Assembly (NCBI GenBank): GCA_029945985.1
Contig: JAQSDP010000159.1
Coordinates: forward strand, 1-5,508
Length of the DNA: 5,508 nucleotides
From: a bacterium
Lineage (GTDB): Bacteria > Acidobacteriota > Blastocatellia > Pyrinomonadales > Pyrinomonadaceae
Direction of reading: 5' to 3'
Below the pieces are notes generated by a model, which saw only the letters and a list, made by a program, of their open reading frames with translations, was not told the DNA's origin and searched no databases. Position 1 is the first letter of the stretch. Each line of letters begins with the position of its first letter. The translations under genes and the position numbers were made by a program. Shown here piece after piece: positions 1-5,508 of this stretch.

Positions 1-26
1 TTGTTTCGATCCATGGCAGACCGAAT

Positions 27-1031
27 CTATTGCCGCTTTCTTGCTTGCGACTGAACCGCGGTTATCGCGACCGCGTCGACGATGTCTTCGGCTTTGCAGC
101 CCCGCGACAGGTCGTTGCATGGCCGGTCGAGGCCTTGAAGGATCGGGCCGACGGCGGTTCCACCGGTCAGACGTTCGGTGAGTTTGTAGGCGATGTTTCC
201 GGCGTTGAGGTCGGGGAAGATAAGGACGTTCGCGCGTCCGGCGACCGGAGATCCGGGAGCTTTTGAAGCCGCGACCGATTGAACCAACGCAGCGTCTGCC
301 TGAAGTTCACCGTCGATTGAAAGATCCGGCATTCGAGCTCTTACGGTTTTCGTGGCCTCGACGATTTTGTCGATCAATGGGTGCTTCGAACTGCCCTTTG
401 TCGAAAATGAGAGCATTGCTACTCGCGGTTCGACTTGGAGCAACGCCCTGCACGAATCTGCCGAGGCCATCGCGATCTCAGCAAGAGCGCTGACATCAGG
501 ATCGATAACGACCCCACAGTCCGCATAGATCATCGCGCCTTTCTCGCCAAACTTTCTGTCCGGGACGACCATCAGCATAAAACTCGAGACAGTCTTAAAA
601 CCCTGCTTTACACCGATACACCGCAGCGCCGCGGCCACCGTATGTGCAGTCGTGTTTGTCGCACCAGCCACCGATCCGTCCGCCCGGCCTTCGCGGACAA
701 ATAGATTCCCAAAGTAAAGCGGATCTTTGATCGCCTGCTCGGCCTCTTCCAGCGTCGTCCCCTTTGCGCGTCGCAGATCGTAATAAAGAGTCGCGAACCG
801 AGCCACGTCGCTGGACTTACCGTGATCCAATATCTCGACGCCGTTCAGATTGATGTTCGCTTCTGACGCAAGCCTCCGAGTTCCCGTCTCATCCCCGATC
901 ACCGTTATCTTAGCGATGCCTCCTCGTGTGCAAATCTCTGCCGCCTGGAGGGTGCGAATATCTTCGCCTTCGGGAAGCACGACGTGCTGAATATCGCCCG
1001 CTGCACGTTTACGGATCGAGTCGAGAATCAT
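27..1031 (-). CDS. pta: Phosphate acetyltransferase (phosphotransacetylase)
   Basis: This gene encodes a cytoplasmic enzyme that interconverts acetyl-CoA plus phosphate with acetyl-phosphate plus CoA, normally paired with acetate kinase. At 334 residues it is the short, single-domain form, without the N-terminal DRTGG/AAA-like extension of enterobacterial Pta. Family signatures run the whole length: VVLPEGED (17-24), ADGSVAGATNTTAHTV (117-132), SSFML (149-153), YADCGVVIDPD (169-179), SFSTKGSS (208-215), DGELQADAAL (240-249), GRANVLIFPDLNAGNI (265-280) and GPILQGLDRPCNDLSRGC (295-312). Ser309, Arg310 and Asp316, together with Arg87, fall at the same positions as active-site residues I recall for Methanosarcina thermophila Pta, so the enzyme is probably active. 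The ATG start lies directly before MILDSIRKRA, a normal Pta N terminus; no strong ribosome binding site is visible upstream. The TAG stop is at 27-29. No acetate kinase gene is in the window; it could lie beyond the left edge. The gene is divergent from the DUF1232 gene. Confidence 0.96.
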   Translation of the reverse strand: MILDSIRKRAAGDIQHVVLPEGEDIRTLQAAEICTRGGIAKITVIGDETGTRRLASEANINLNGVEILDHGKSSDVARFATLYYDLRRAKGTTLEEAEQAIKDPLYFGNLFVREGRADGSVAGATNTTAHTVAAALRCIGVKQGFKTVSSFMLMVVPDRKFGEKGAMIYADCGVVIDPDVSALAEIAMASADSCRALLQVEPRVAMLSFSTKGSSKHPLIDKIVEATKTVRARMPDLSIDGELQADAALVQSVAASKAPGSPVAGRANVLIFPDLNAGNIAYKLTERLTGGTAVGPILQGLDRPCNDLSRGCKAEDIVDAVAITAVQSQARKRQ

Positions 1032-1093
1032 AAGAGTTGAAAGTTAGCATACAACGCCGGGAGCATAAACTTGCACAAACCGCAGGTTGTTTC

Positions 1094-1099
1094 TAGACT
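1094..1099 (+). promoter_or_regulatory. Possible promoter of the DUF1232 gene
   Basis: TTGCAC at 1071-1076 and TAGACT at 1094-1099 are separated by 17 bases, which is the ideal spacing for a sigma-70-type promoter. Each box is only a partial match (3 of 6 and 4 of 6). Transcription would begin near 1106, 22 bases before the preferred ATG at 1128. This is inferred from pattern alone; if right, it excludes the upstream TTG (1071) and ATG (1101) as starts. Confidence 0.3.
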
Positions 1100-1127
1100 T
1101 ATGGAAACTTCAGCTCAGGTAAAAAGA

Positions 1128-1658
1128 ATGGAAGCGATCGACAAGCCGAAAACCAAAATAAAGCGCCGTGAGGCGCGCGGGCGGATGAGCAATTTTCTGA
1201 TGTTCTTGCCGAACATGGTCAAGCTTCTGGGTCGCCTGCTGAAGGACGCCCGCGTACCCGGCGCCGAAAAGGCACTCTTCGTAGCCGCGATCGTATACGT
1301 GATCTCGCCGATTGACTTCATCCCGGATGTATTTCCATTCATCGGACAGGTGGACGACATTTACGTGGTCGCACTAACCCTTCTTCGACTGCTCAATCGA
1401 ACCGATGCATCTGTTGTTCGCCAGCATTGGTCTGGAGGCGGTGACATCGTCTCATTGGCTGATTCTATTGCCGGGATCGCACCCATGCTACTCCCAAAGC
1501 GCGTAGCCCGCGTGCTTTCATCCCGTGTCGAGTTGGCGCCGGCCGGCCAACTTTTGAACGGGATCGGAAAGAAAGGCCAACCTATCGTGAAAGAGATCCC
1601 CAAGCCGGAACCTGCCCCAAAGCTCAAAGTCGACTCCGCTCCGTCTATGACGAATTAA
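1128..1658 (+). CDS. DUF1232 / YkvA-family protein of unknown function
   Basis: The protein carries the DUF1232 (YkvA) signature, a hydrophobic helix followed by a Pro/Asp-rich turn: YVISPIDFIPDVFPFIGQVD, then DIYVVALTLLRLL, at residues 57-89 counted from this start. No biochemical function is established for the family that I know of; it is often described as membrane-associated. Preceding it are a very basic stretch (KPKTKIKRREARGR) and an amphipathic segment, SNFLMFLPNMVKLLGRLL. After the domain come about 70 poorly conserved residues and a Pro/Lys-rich tail (KEIPKPEPAPKLK) that looks disordered. I chose the ATG at 1128 (176 residues) because AGG at 1117-1119 lies 8 bases upstream. In-frame alternatives are ATG 1101 and TTG 1071, giving up to 195 residues, but neither has a good ribosome binding site. 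The gene is transcribed away from pta and ends 136 bases before the clpC-like gene. Confidence 0.85.
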   Translation: MEAIDKPKTKIKRREARGRMSNFLMFLPNMVKLLGRLLKDARVPGAEKALFVAAIVYVISPIDFIPDVFPFIGQVDDIYVVALTLLRLLNRTDASVVRQHWSGGGDIVSLADSIAGIAPMLLPKRVARVLSSRVELAPAGQLLNGIGKKGQPIVKEIPKPEPAPKLKVDSAPSMTN

Positions 1659-1727
1659 AACAATTTCTGGATTGAGCCTTTGTTTACAACTATATACGGC
1701 TAGACCAGTAATTTAGAGGAACACAGT

Positions 1728-1758
1728 TTGGATTCCGGCGCCGAGTCTTGGCTATAAT
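1728..1758 (+). promoter_or_regulatory. Probable sigma-70-type promoter of the clpC-like gene
   Basis: A perfect TATAAT lies at 1753-1758, with a weak -35 candidate TTGGAT at 1728-1733 and a 19-base spacer. Predicted transcription starts near 1765, giving a leader of about 30 bases. I see no CIRCE (HrcA) inverted repeat or CtsR-like tandem heptamer between 1659 and 1794, so classical heat-shock control of this gene is not visible. AGGA at 1772-1775 is 19 bases from the ATG, too far to be a standard ribosome binding site. Confidence 0.5.
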
Positions 1759-1794
1759 TGTCTTATTCATCAGGACGGGTGCGAACTGTTTCAT

Positions 1795-4212
1795 ATGTTC
1801 GAACGCTACACAGAACGATCTCGCAGGGTTATTTTTTTCGCGCGGTACGAAGCGCTGCAATACGGTTCGCCCGTGATCGCACCCGAACATATTCTCCTCG
1901 GCCTGGTTCGCGAGGATAAGACCATTACGAACCGCTTCTTCGCGTTTCGCTATAACCTTTCCGCCGATTCCATTAGAAAAGAGATCGAGGACCGTATTAC
2001 CGTCCGCGATCGAATGCCCCAGACCTCCGAACTCCATTTATCCGGCGAAACAAAAAGAGTCCTATTTTACGCAAATGAGGAAAGCCGCGGACTTAAAAGT
2101 CGTACGGTCGGCCCGGAGCACCTGCTCATGGGGCTGATCCGCGAGGAGAGTTCGCTCGCCGCGGAGATACTGATCAAGTTTGGCCTCCGTGCACAGGATA
2201 TTCGCGACGTACTTCTAAAGAACACGGCCGCTTCACCGCTGACATCGCAGCGTACGGAGCGTTCCAGCGATAAGGACAAAGAAGAGCAGCCCAAGCAGTC
2301 CTCGCTCCAGGAATTCACACGCGACCTCACCGAAGACGCGGCTCAAGGCAAGTTCGACCCGTTGGTCGGACGATCGGCCGAGACTGAGCGCCTGATCGAG
2401 ATCATCTGCCGTCGGACGAAGAACAATCCGGTTCTGATCGGCGAGGCGGGTGTCGGAAAAACGGCGATCATCGAGGGCCTGGCACAGCGGATCGTCGACC
2501 GAAATGTGCCTACCTATCTTGCTAACAAGAGGATCTTGGCACTCGACCTTTCTTCGGTGGTTGCCGGCACAAAATACCGCGGGCAGTTCGAGGAGCGACT
2601 CAAGAAGATCCTCGCAGAGCTAAAAGAGAGCCCTGACAATATCGTCTTCCTGGACGAGATCCACACCCTGGTCGGAGCCGGTTCCGCCGAGGGGACGCTT
2701 GACGCCGCAAACATCCTGAAGCCTGCACTTTCGCGTGGCGAGATCCAGGTGATCGGCGCGACGACCCCTTCGGAATACCGCCGCTCGATCGAGAAGGACC
2801 GGGCTCTCGAGAGACGCTTTCAGGCAGTGAAAGTTGACCCGCCAAACGAAAAGGAAGCCGTCGAGATCGTCCGCGGCGTGGTCGGGCGTTACGAAGCTTT
2901 CCACCAAATAAGATATTCGGCCGAAGCGATCGAAGCCGCGGTCTATCAATCCAGCAGGTACATCGCCGACCGTTTCCTGCCAGATAAGGCCATCGACGTG
3001 CTCGACGAGGCGGGTTCGCGCGCCAAGCTACGCCACCAGCACGAGAATTCGGGCGAGCCGTCTTGGAAAGAAACGGTCGAGAATTGGAAACGCATCGCTG
3101 CGAAAGAAGAACAGCTGATCTCATACGAACTGAAAACGATCGATGATAATTTTTTCGGAGTCGAGGTGACTAAAGACGATGTCGATGGCGTTATCGCCCG
3201 TTGGACAGGCATTCCCGTAAACTCGATCAAGCAGGAAGAGGCGACAAAGCTGCTTGAGATCGAAAGCGAACTTCACAAACGTATCGTCTCGCAGCGGCCG
3301 GCGATCTCGGCTCTTGCCCGAGCCATTCGCCGCTCGCGTGCGGGATTAAAGAATCCAAGTAAGCCTGTCGGCTCGTTTCTGTTCCTCGGCCCGACGGGCG
3401 TAGGGAAGACGGAGGTCGCGAAAACGCTTGGCTCATTCCTATTCGGATCCGAACGCTCCCTTATTCGCTTCGATATGAGCGAGTTTATGGAGAAGCATGC
3501 GGTCTCCAAATTCATCGGCTCGCCTCCGGGATACGTCGGGCACGAAGAGGGCGGTCAGCTGACCGAGAAACTCCGCCGGGCACCGTATTCGGTCGTCCTC
3601 TTCGACGAGATAGAAAAGGCGCATCCGGATGTTTTCAACATTTTGCTTCAAGTATTTGAGGATGGCATCATAACCGACGCCCACGGCACCACGGTCGACT
3701 GCAAGCACGCGATCTTCATAATGACCTCCAACATCGGCGCTCGGTTCATTCAGAAACGCGGCAATCTGGGTTTCCAAAATGGCGGGGATACGTCGCGCGA
3801 AAAGATGGAAGATCAGGTGATGTCGTCGGTCAAGCAGACATTCGCTCCCGAGTTCATCAACCGCCTCGACGAGATAATCATCTTCGATGAATTGACGGAA
3901 GATGACCTTTCACAGATCATCGATCTCCAGATCGCCAATCTCAATCTGGTGACCGGTGCGGCTCGAAACCTTACAGTTCGTCTCTCCAACGAAGCTAGAA
4001 GCTGGTTGATCGAAAAGACGATCTCCGATCGTAGCTACGGTGCCCGACCACTGAAGAGAGCGATCCAGAAATTCGTTGAGGATGAACTTTCCGAGGCGTT
4101 GATCCAAGGCGACATTGCCGAGGGGTCGGATATCGAGGTCGGACTCACCGACGGACGCTTCGTGTTCCGGTCCATTGTTCCCGAAATATCCGAGGCAGTT
4201 AGCACCTCCTGA
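1795..4212 (+). CDS. clpC: ClpC-like AAA+ protein unfoldase with a shortened middle domain
   Basis: This is an ATP-driven hexameric unfoldase that probably threads substrates into ClpP in the cytoplasm. Its 805 residues hold two Clp N-repeats (about 4-60 and 82-142), each with the PEH(I/L)L motif (30-34, 107-111). AAA1 has Walker A GEAGVGKT (216-223), pore loop GTKYRG (258-263), Walker B VFLDE (284-288) and an arginine pair in LERRF (338-342). AAA2 has Walker A GPTGVGKT (532-539), pore loop GSPPGYVG (575-582), Walker B VLFDE (601-605), sensor-1 TSN (644-646), Arg690 in FINR and sensor-2 YGARPLKR (748-755). LGF (658-660) sits where ClpC proteins carry the ClpP-docking loop, a feature ClpB lacks. 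The linker from DEAG (404) to WTGIP (470) is about 66 residues and shows no UVR motif, so it is shorter than in typical ClpC and far shorter than the ClpB coiled coil. MFERYTERSRR is a typical ClpC N terminus, supporting the ATG start. A divergent ClpC paralogue is the alternative. Confidence 0.93.
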   Translation: MFERYTERSRRVIFFARYEALQYGSPVIAPEHILLGLVREDKTITNRFFAFRYNLSADSIRKEIEDRITVRDRMPQTSELHLSGETKRVLFYANEESRGLKSRTVGPEHLLMGLIREESSLAAEILIKFGLRAQDIRDVLLKNTAASPLTSQRTERSSDKDKEEQPKQSSLQEFTRDLTEDAAQGKFDPLVGRSAETERLIEIICRRTKNNPVLIGEAGVGKTAIIEGLAQRIVDRNVPTYLANKRILALDLSSVVAGTKYRGQFEERLKKILAELKESPDNIVFLDEIHTLVGAGSAEGTLDAANILKPALSRGEIQVIGATTPSEYRRSIEKDRALERRFQAVKVDPPNEKEAVEIVRGVVGRYEAFHQIRYSAEAIEAAVYQSSRYIADRFLPDKAIDVLDEAGSRAKLRHQHENSGEPSWKETVENWKRIAAKEEQLISYELKTIDDNFFGVEVTKDDVDGVIARWTGIPVNSIKQEEATKLLEIESELHKRIVSQRPAISALARAIRRSRAGLKNPSKPVGSFLFLGPTGVGKTEVAKTLGSFLFGSERSLIRFDMSEFMEKHAVSKFIGSPPGYVGHEEGGQLTEKLRRAPYSVVLFDEIEKAHPDVFNILLQVFEDGIITDAHGTTVDCKHAIFIMTSNIGARFIQKRGNLGFQNGGDTSREKMEDQVMSSVKQTFAPEFINRLDEIIIFDELTEDDLSQIIDLQIANLNLVTGAARNLTVRLSNEARSWLIEKTISDRSYGARPLKRAIQKFVEDELSEALIQGDIAEGSDIEVGLTDGRFVFRSIVPEISEAVSTS

Positions 4213-4217
4213 TCCAA

Positions 4218-4276
4218 ATTGCAGCTTGCGTTTCGGCGAACGCTTTCGGCTCTATCGCATTGCACAGGCTGCAATG
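4218..4276 (+). terminator. Inverted repeats after the clpC-like gene, possible weak terminator
   Basis: Five bases after the stop codon begins a cluster of inverted repeats. GCGTT (4228-4232) pairs with AACGC (4239-4243) across a short loop. CATTGCA (4258-4264) pairs with TGCAATG (4270-4276) across CAGGC. ATTGCAGC (4218-4225) pairs with GCTGCAAT (4268-4275) and would enclose the first hairpin. The outer stem and the CATTGCA hairpin use the same bases, so only one can form at a time. No T-run follows, so this is not a canonical Rho-independent terminator. Confidence 0.3.
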
Positions 4277-4579
4277 GGTACGCTCGCCACTATCGTCTGA
4301 AACCTTCGTTGTCGGAAGCTGATTTGTGGCAGCAACGGCCCCTGCACCGCATTTGCATCCCTGTTTTTACGCTGTCGGCCCCGTTTTACAGTGCCTTGGA
4401 GCTTCTCCGTTCCGGAACACGCACAAATTTAACTCTAAGTCGAAACACATCAAAGGGTTACGGTTGTTCAAGCAAACACTGATCAGTCCGCCGGCATCAG
4501 CACCGCGCACGAGAGCACAAAGCCGGTCAAGCCGGATTCGGAACTCTGGCTTACGCTCCGCTTTTCTGTTTGCGCGGTT
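4277..4579. other. Non-coding intergenic stretch with no recognised gene
   Basis: This stretch is part of the 567 bases between clpC and bamA. Open frames exist on both strands but have unnatural composition (rich in Arg, Ser, Cys and His), match no family I know and lack ribosome binding sites, so I call none. Small-scale structure includes CGGCCCC repeated at 4336-4342 and 4376-4382, a perfect 10-base palindrome GTTCCGGAAC at 4409-4418, and a tandem AAGCCGG at 4520-4526 and 4529-4535. None forms a family I can name. It could be a decayed gene, an unknown small RNA or a long regulatory region. Confidence 0.45.
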
Positions 4580-4586
4580 TTGTCTG

Positions 4587-4592
4587 TATAAT
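4587..4592 (+). promoter_or_regulatory. Possible -10 box of the bamA promoter
   Basis: A perfect TATAAT at 4587-4592 faces bamA. The best -35 candidate at 17-base spacing, TTCTGT (4564-4569), is poor. If used, transcription would start near 4599 and leave a leader of about 180 bases that contains both stem-loops described below. The assignment rests on the -10 match alone. Confidence 0.4.
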
Positions 4593-4602
4593 TCGTAAGT
4601 TT

Positions 4603-4639
4603 GACAGGGCGTTCGAGAGTGCAACCTAAGGACAGGGCG
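4603..4639 (+). repeat. 9-base direct repeat GACAGGGCG in the bamA leader
   Basis: GACAGGGCG occurs at 4603-4611 and again at 4631-4639, 28 bases apart from start to start, between the candidate -10 box and bamA. The second copy forms most of the loop of the stem-loop at 4622-4654. It could be a protein binding site spaced at nearly three helical turns, or coincidence. Confidence 0.4.
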
Positions 4640-4654
4640 CAGAATCTTAGGTTG
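4622..4654 (+). promoter_or_regulatory. Stem-loop 1 in the bamA leader
   Basis: CAACCTAAG (4622-4630) and CTTAGGTTG (4646-4654) are perfect 9-base inverted repeats around a 15-base loop that holds a GACAGGGCG copy. No T-run follows, so it is unlikely to be an intrinsic terminator. It may be a leader RNA structure or a dyad operator; the sequence alone cannot decide. Confidence 0.45.
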
Positions 4655-4725
4655 AGTACTTATACCGCCGTTGTATGCCGTCTTTGTTTGGGATATTCTG
4701 AATTTTATTTTCAGCGGAAGATGGA

Positions 4726-4749
4726 TTGAAAGCCCTCCCCGGCTTTCGA
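4726..4749 (+). promoter_or_regulatory. Stem-loop 2 in the bamA leader
   Basis: GAAAGCC (4728-4734) pairs with GGCTTTC (4741-4747) around the loop CTCCCC; a T-G and a T-A pair extend the stem to nine pairs (4726-4749). It ends 30 bases before the bamA ATG and 15 before the ribosome binding site. The loop's TCCC is complementary to GGGA in that site. No T-run follows. A role in translation control is conjecture. Confidence 0.45.
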
Positions 4750-4764
4750 CACGCACATATTTAT

Positions 4765-4769
4765 AGGGA
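4765..4769 (+). promoter_or_regulatory. Ribosome binding site of bamA
   Basis: AGGGA lies 10 bases upstream of the ATG at 4780. It fixes the start of the bamA-like reading frame, and the resulting protein begins with a normal signal peptide. Confidence 0.6.
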
Positions 4770-4779
4770 TTAGCGTTTT

Positions 4780-5508
4780 ATGCGAATTTTGAGCGCACTA
4801 GGACTTGTCTTATTGAGTCTGGCAGTATCAACGACTCCGGTCCTTGCAGGGGAAGCGAAGAGTGCGGAACCGTCCGTTTCCGAATCGTTACAACAAATAG
4901 TTGAAACAGTAGATATCCAGGGTAATCGACGTCTCCGCGACGATGACCTTCTGTATTACATCAAGACGCGTCCGGGTGATACGTATGACCCTGCCGCTCT
5001 CGAACGCGACCTCCGCGAACTGATCTCTCTAAACTTTTTCGACAAGACCGCTACACGGGTCCTAACGACAGAAGGTGTGCGCGGTGGTGTCAACGTTATC
5101 TTCGAGGTTCGCGAACTACCCATCATCCGCGACCTGCTGTTTACCGGTAGCAAGACGGTTACGGAAGCCGATATTCTCAAGGAGTTTCGCGAGAAACGCA
5201 TCGGTATCTCAAAAGAAGCGGTTTATGACCCCGTCAAGGCCCGGAACGCGACCCGTTTGCTGCGTGAAATGCTGTCGACCCGCGGCTATCCGAACGCGGT
5301 CGTGACTGTCGCCGAGGAAGAAGTATCCGCAACATCCATTGCTCTTACATTTAACGTAGAACAAGGTAACCGTTCCCGTATCGTCGAGATCGACTTTGTT
5401 GGGAATGAGAAGTTTAGCGATGGGGAACTTAAAGGGACGATGCTCTATGTTAAAGAGCATGGGCTGATCTCGCGATTCAAGGGCCAGGACATCCTGCACC
5501 TTGAGAAG
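4780..5508 (+). CDS. bamA: BamA-like outer-membrane assembly factor (Omp85), 5' part only
   Basis: This gene encodes the N-terminal 243 residues of an Omp85 protein and stays open to the right edge of the window. BamA inserts beta-barrel proteins into the outer membrane; its N-terminal POTRA domains lie in the periplasm. Residues 1-23 form a signal peptide: a short start with Arg2, the hydrophobic core LGLVLLSLAV and a likely signal peptidase I site at VLA|GE. POTRA 1 spans about 41-111 (VETVDIQGNRRLRDDDL, then FDKTATRV). POTRA 2 spans about 113-194 (IIRDLLFTGSKTVTEADI, then TRGYPNAVVTV). POTRA 3 starts about 200 (IVEIDFVGNEKFSDGEL, then GLISRFKGQDIL) and is cut by the window end. AGGGA 10 bases upstream supports the ATG. 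BamA is favoured over TamA because POTRA 3 carries the FxGN-type motif and a long insertion-like segment as in BamA. The barrel is not visible, so the paralogue cannot be settled here. It has its own long leader, so it is probably not co-transcribed with clpC. Confidence 0.88.
   Translation, partial: MRILSALGLVLLSLAVSTTPVLAGEAKSAEPSVSESLQQIVETVDIQGNRRLRDDDLLYYIKTRPGDTYDPAALERDLRELISLNFFDKTATRVLTTEGVRGGVNVIFEVRELPIIRDLLFTGSKTVTEADILKEFREKRIGISKEAVYDPVKARNATRLLREMLSTRGYPNAVVTVAEEEVSATSIALTFNVEQGNRSRIVEIDFVGNEKFSDGELKGTMLYVKEHGLISRFKGQDILHLEK

Noticed and set aside
1..26. Possible start of another minus-strand gene at the left edge (CAT at 12-14)
   Set aside because: Only four codons would lie in the window, and they do not resemble the start of acetate kinase or any other gene I can recognise.
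1659..1794. CIRCE or CtsR operator upstream of the clpC-like gene
   Set aside because: No long inverted repeat and no tandem heptamer of the known types is present.
2600..3124. 174-codon open frame on the minus strand inside the clpC-like gene
   Set aside because: It is antisense to well-conserved AAA1 codons and is extremely rich in Arg, Ser and Gly, as expected of a shadow of a GC-rich gene.
4219..4598. Overlapping plus-strand open frames of 87 and 90 codons after clpC
   Set aside because: They overlap in different frames, have Arg/Ser/Cys-rich composition, and show neither domain signature nor ribosome binding site.
4601..4606. Perfect TTGACA -35 box upstream of bamA
   Set aside because: At 16-18 bases downstream there is only CCTAA-like sequence and no acceptable -10 box; the TATAAT lies upstream of it, in the wrong order.
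4603..4660. tRNA-like GTTCGAG next to a stem-loop
   Set aside because: No acceptor, D or anticodon stems can be arranged around it and there is no CCA end, so it is not a tRNA.
4367..4756. 129-codon open frame on the minus strand between clpC and bamA
   Set aside because: Its composition is unlike a real protein, it resembles no family I know, it has no clear ribosome binding site, and it crosses both leader stem-loops and the candidate bamA promoter.

Overview
The window looks like the chromosome of a Gram-negative bacterium with moderately high GC content. It carries the start of an Omp85/BamA outer-membrane assembly gene with a signal peptide and POTRA domains, so the cell has an outer membrane. 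The third POTRA segment (GLISRFKGQDIL and flanks) and the ClpC-type unfoldase resemble, from memory, proteins of Acidobacteriota, probably the Blastocatellia/Pyrinomonas side. This placement is inference and was not checked by a search. I see no insertion sequence, phage gene, CRISPR array, tRNA or rRNA.

Layout from left to right. Positions 27-1031 on the minus strand encode a complete phosphate acetyltransferase (Pta) with its active-site residues intact. A short divergent intergenic region follows. Next is a small plus-strand gene (about 1128-1658) for a DUF1232/YkvA-family protein of unknown function. Then a 136-base gap with a near-consensus promoter leads into a complete 805-codon ClpC-like AAA+ unfoldase gene (1795-4212). 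A 567-base stretch without a convincing gene follows (4213-4779). It holds small inverted repeats just after clpC, a consensus -10 box near 4587, and two clear stem-loops in the presumed bamA leader. From 4780 to the window end runs the 5' part (243 codons) of a bamA-like gene, open at the right edge.

Functionally, Pta belongs to acetate/acetyl-CoA metabolism. The ClpC-like ATPase belongs to cytoplasmic protein quality control, presumably feeding ClpP. BamA inserts beta-barrel proteins into the outer membrane. The genes have separate signals and wide gaps, so they read as independent transcription units rather than one operon. No evident new system is encoded here. The observations most worth a second look are the shortened middle domain of the ClpC-like protein, which lacks a recognisable UVR motif but keeps a ClpP-type loop, and the structured bamA leader.
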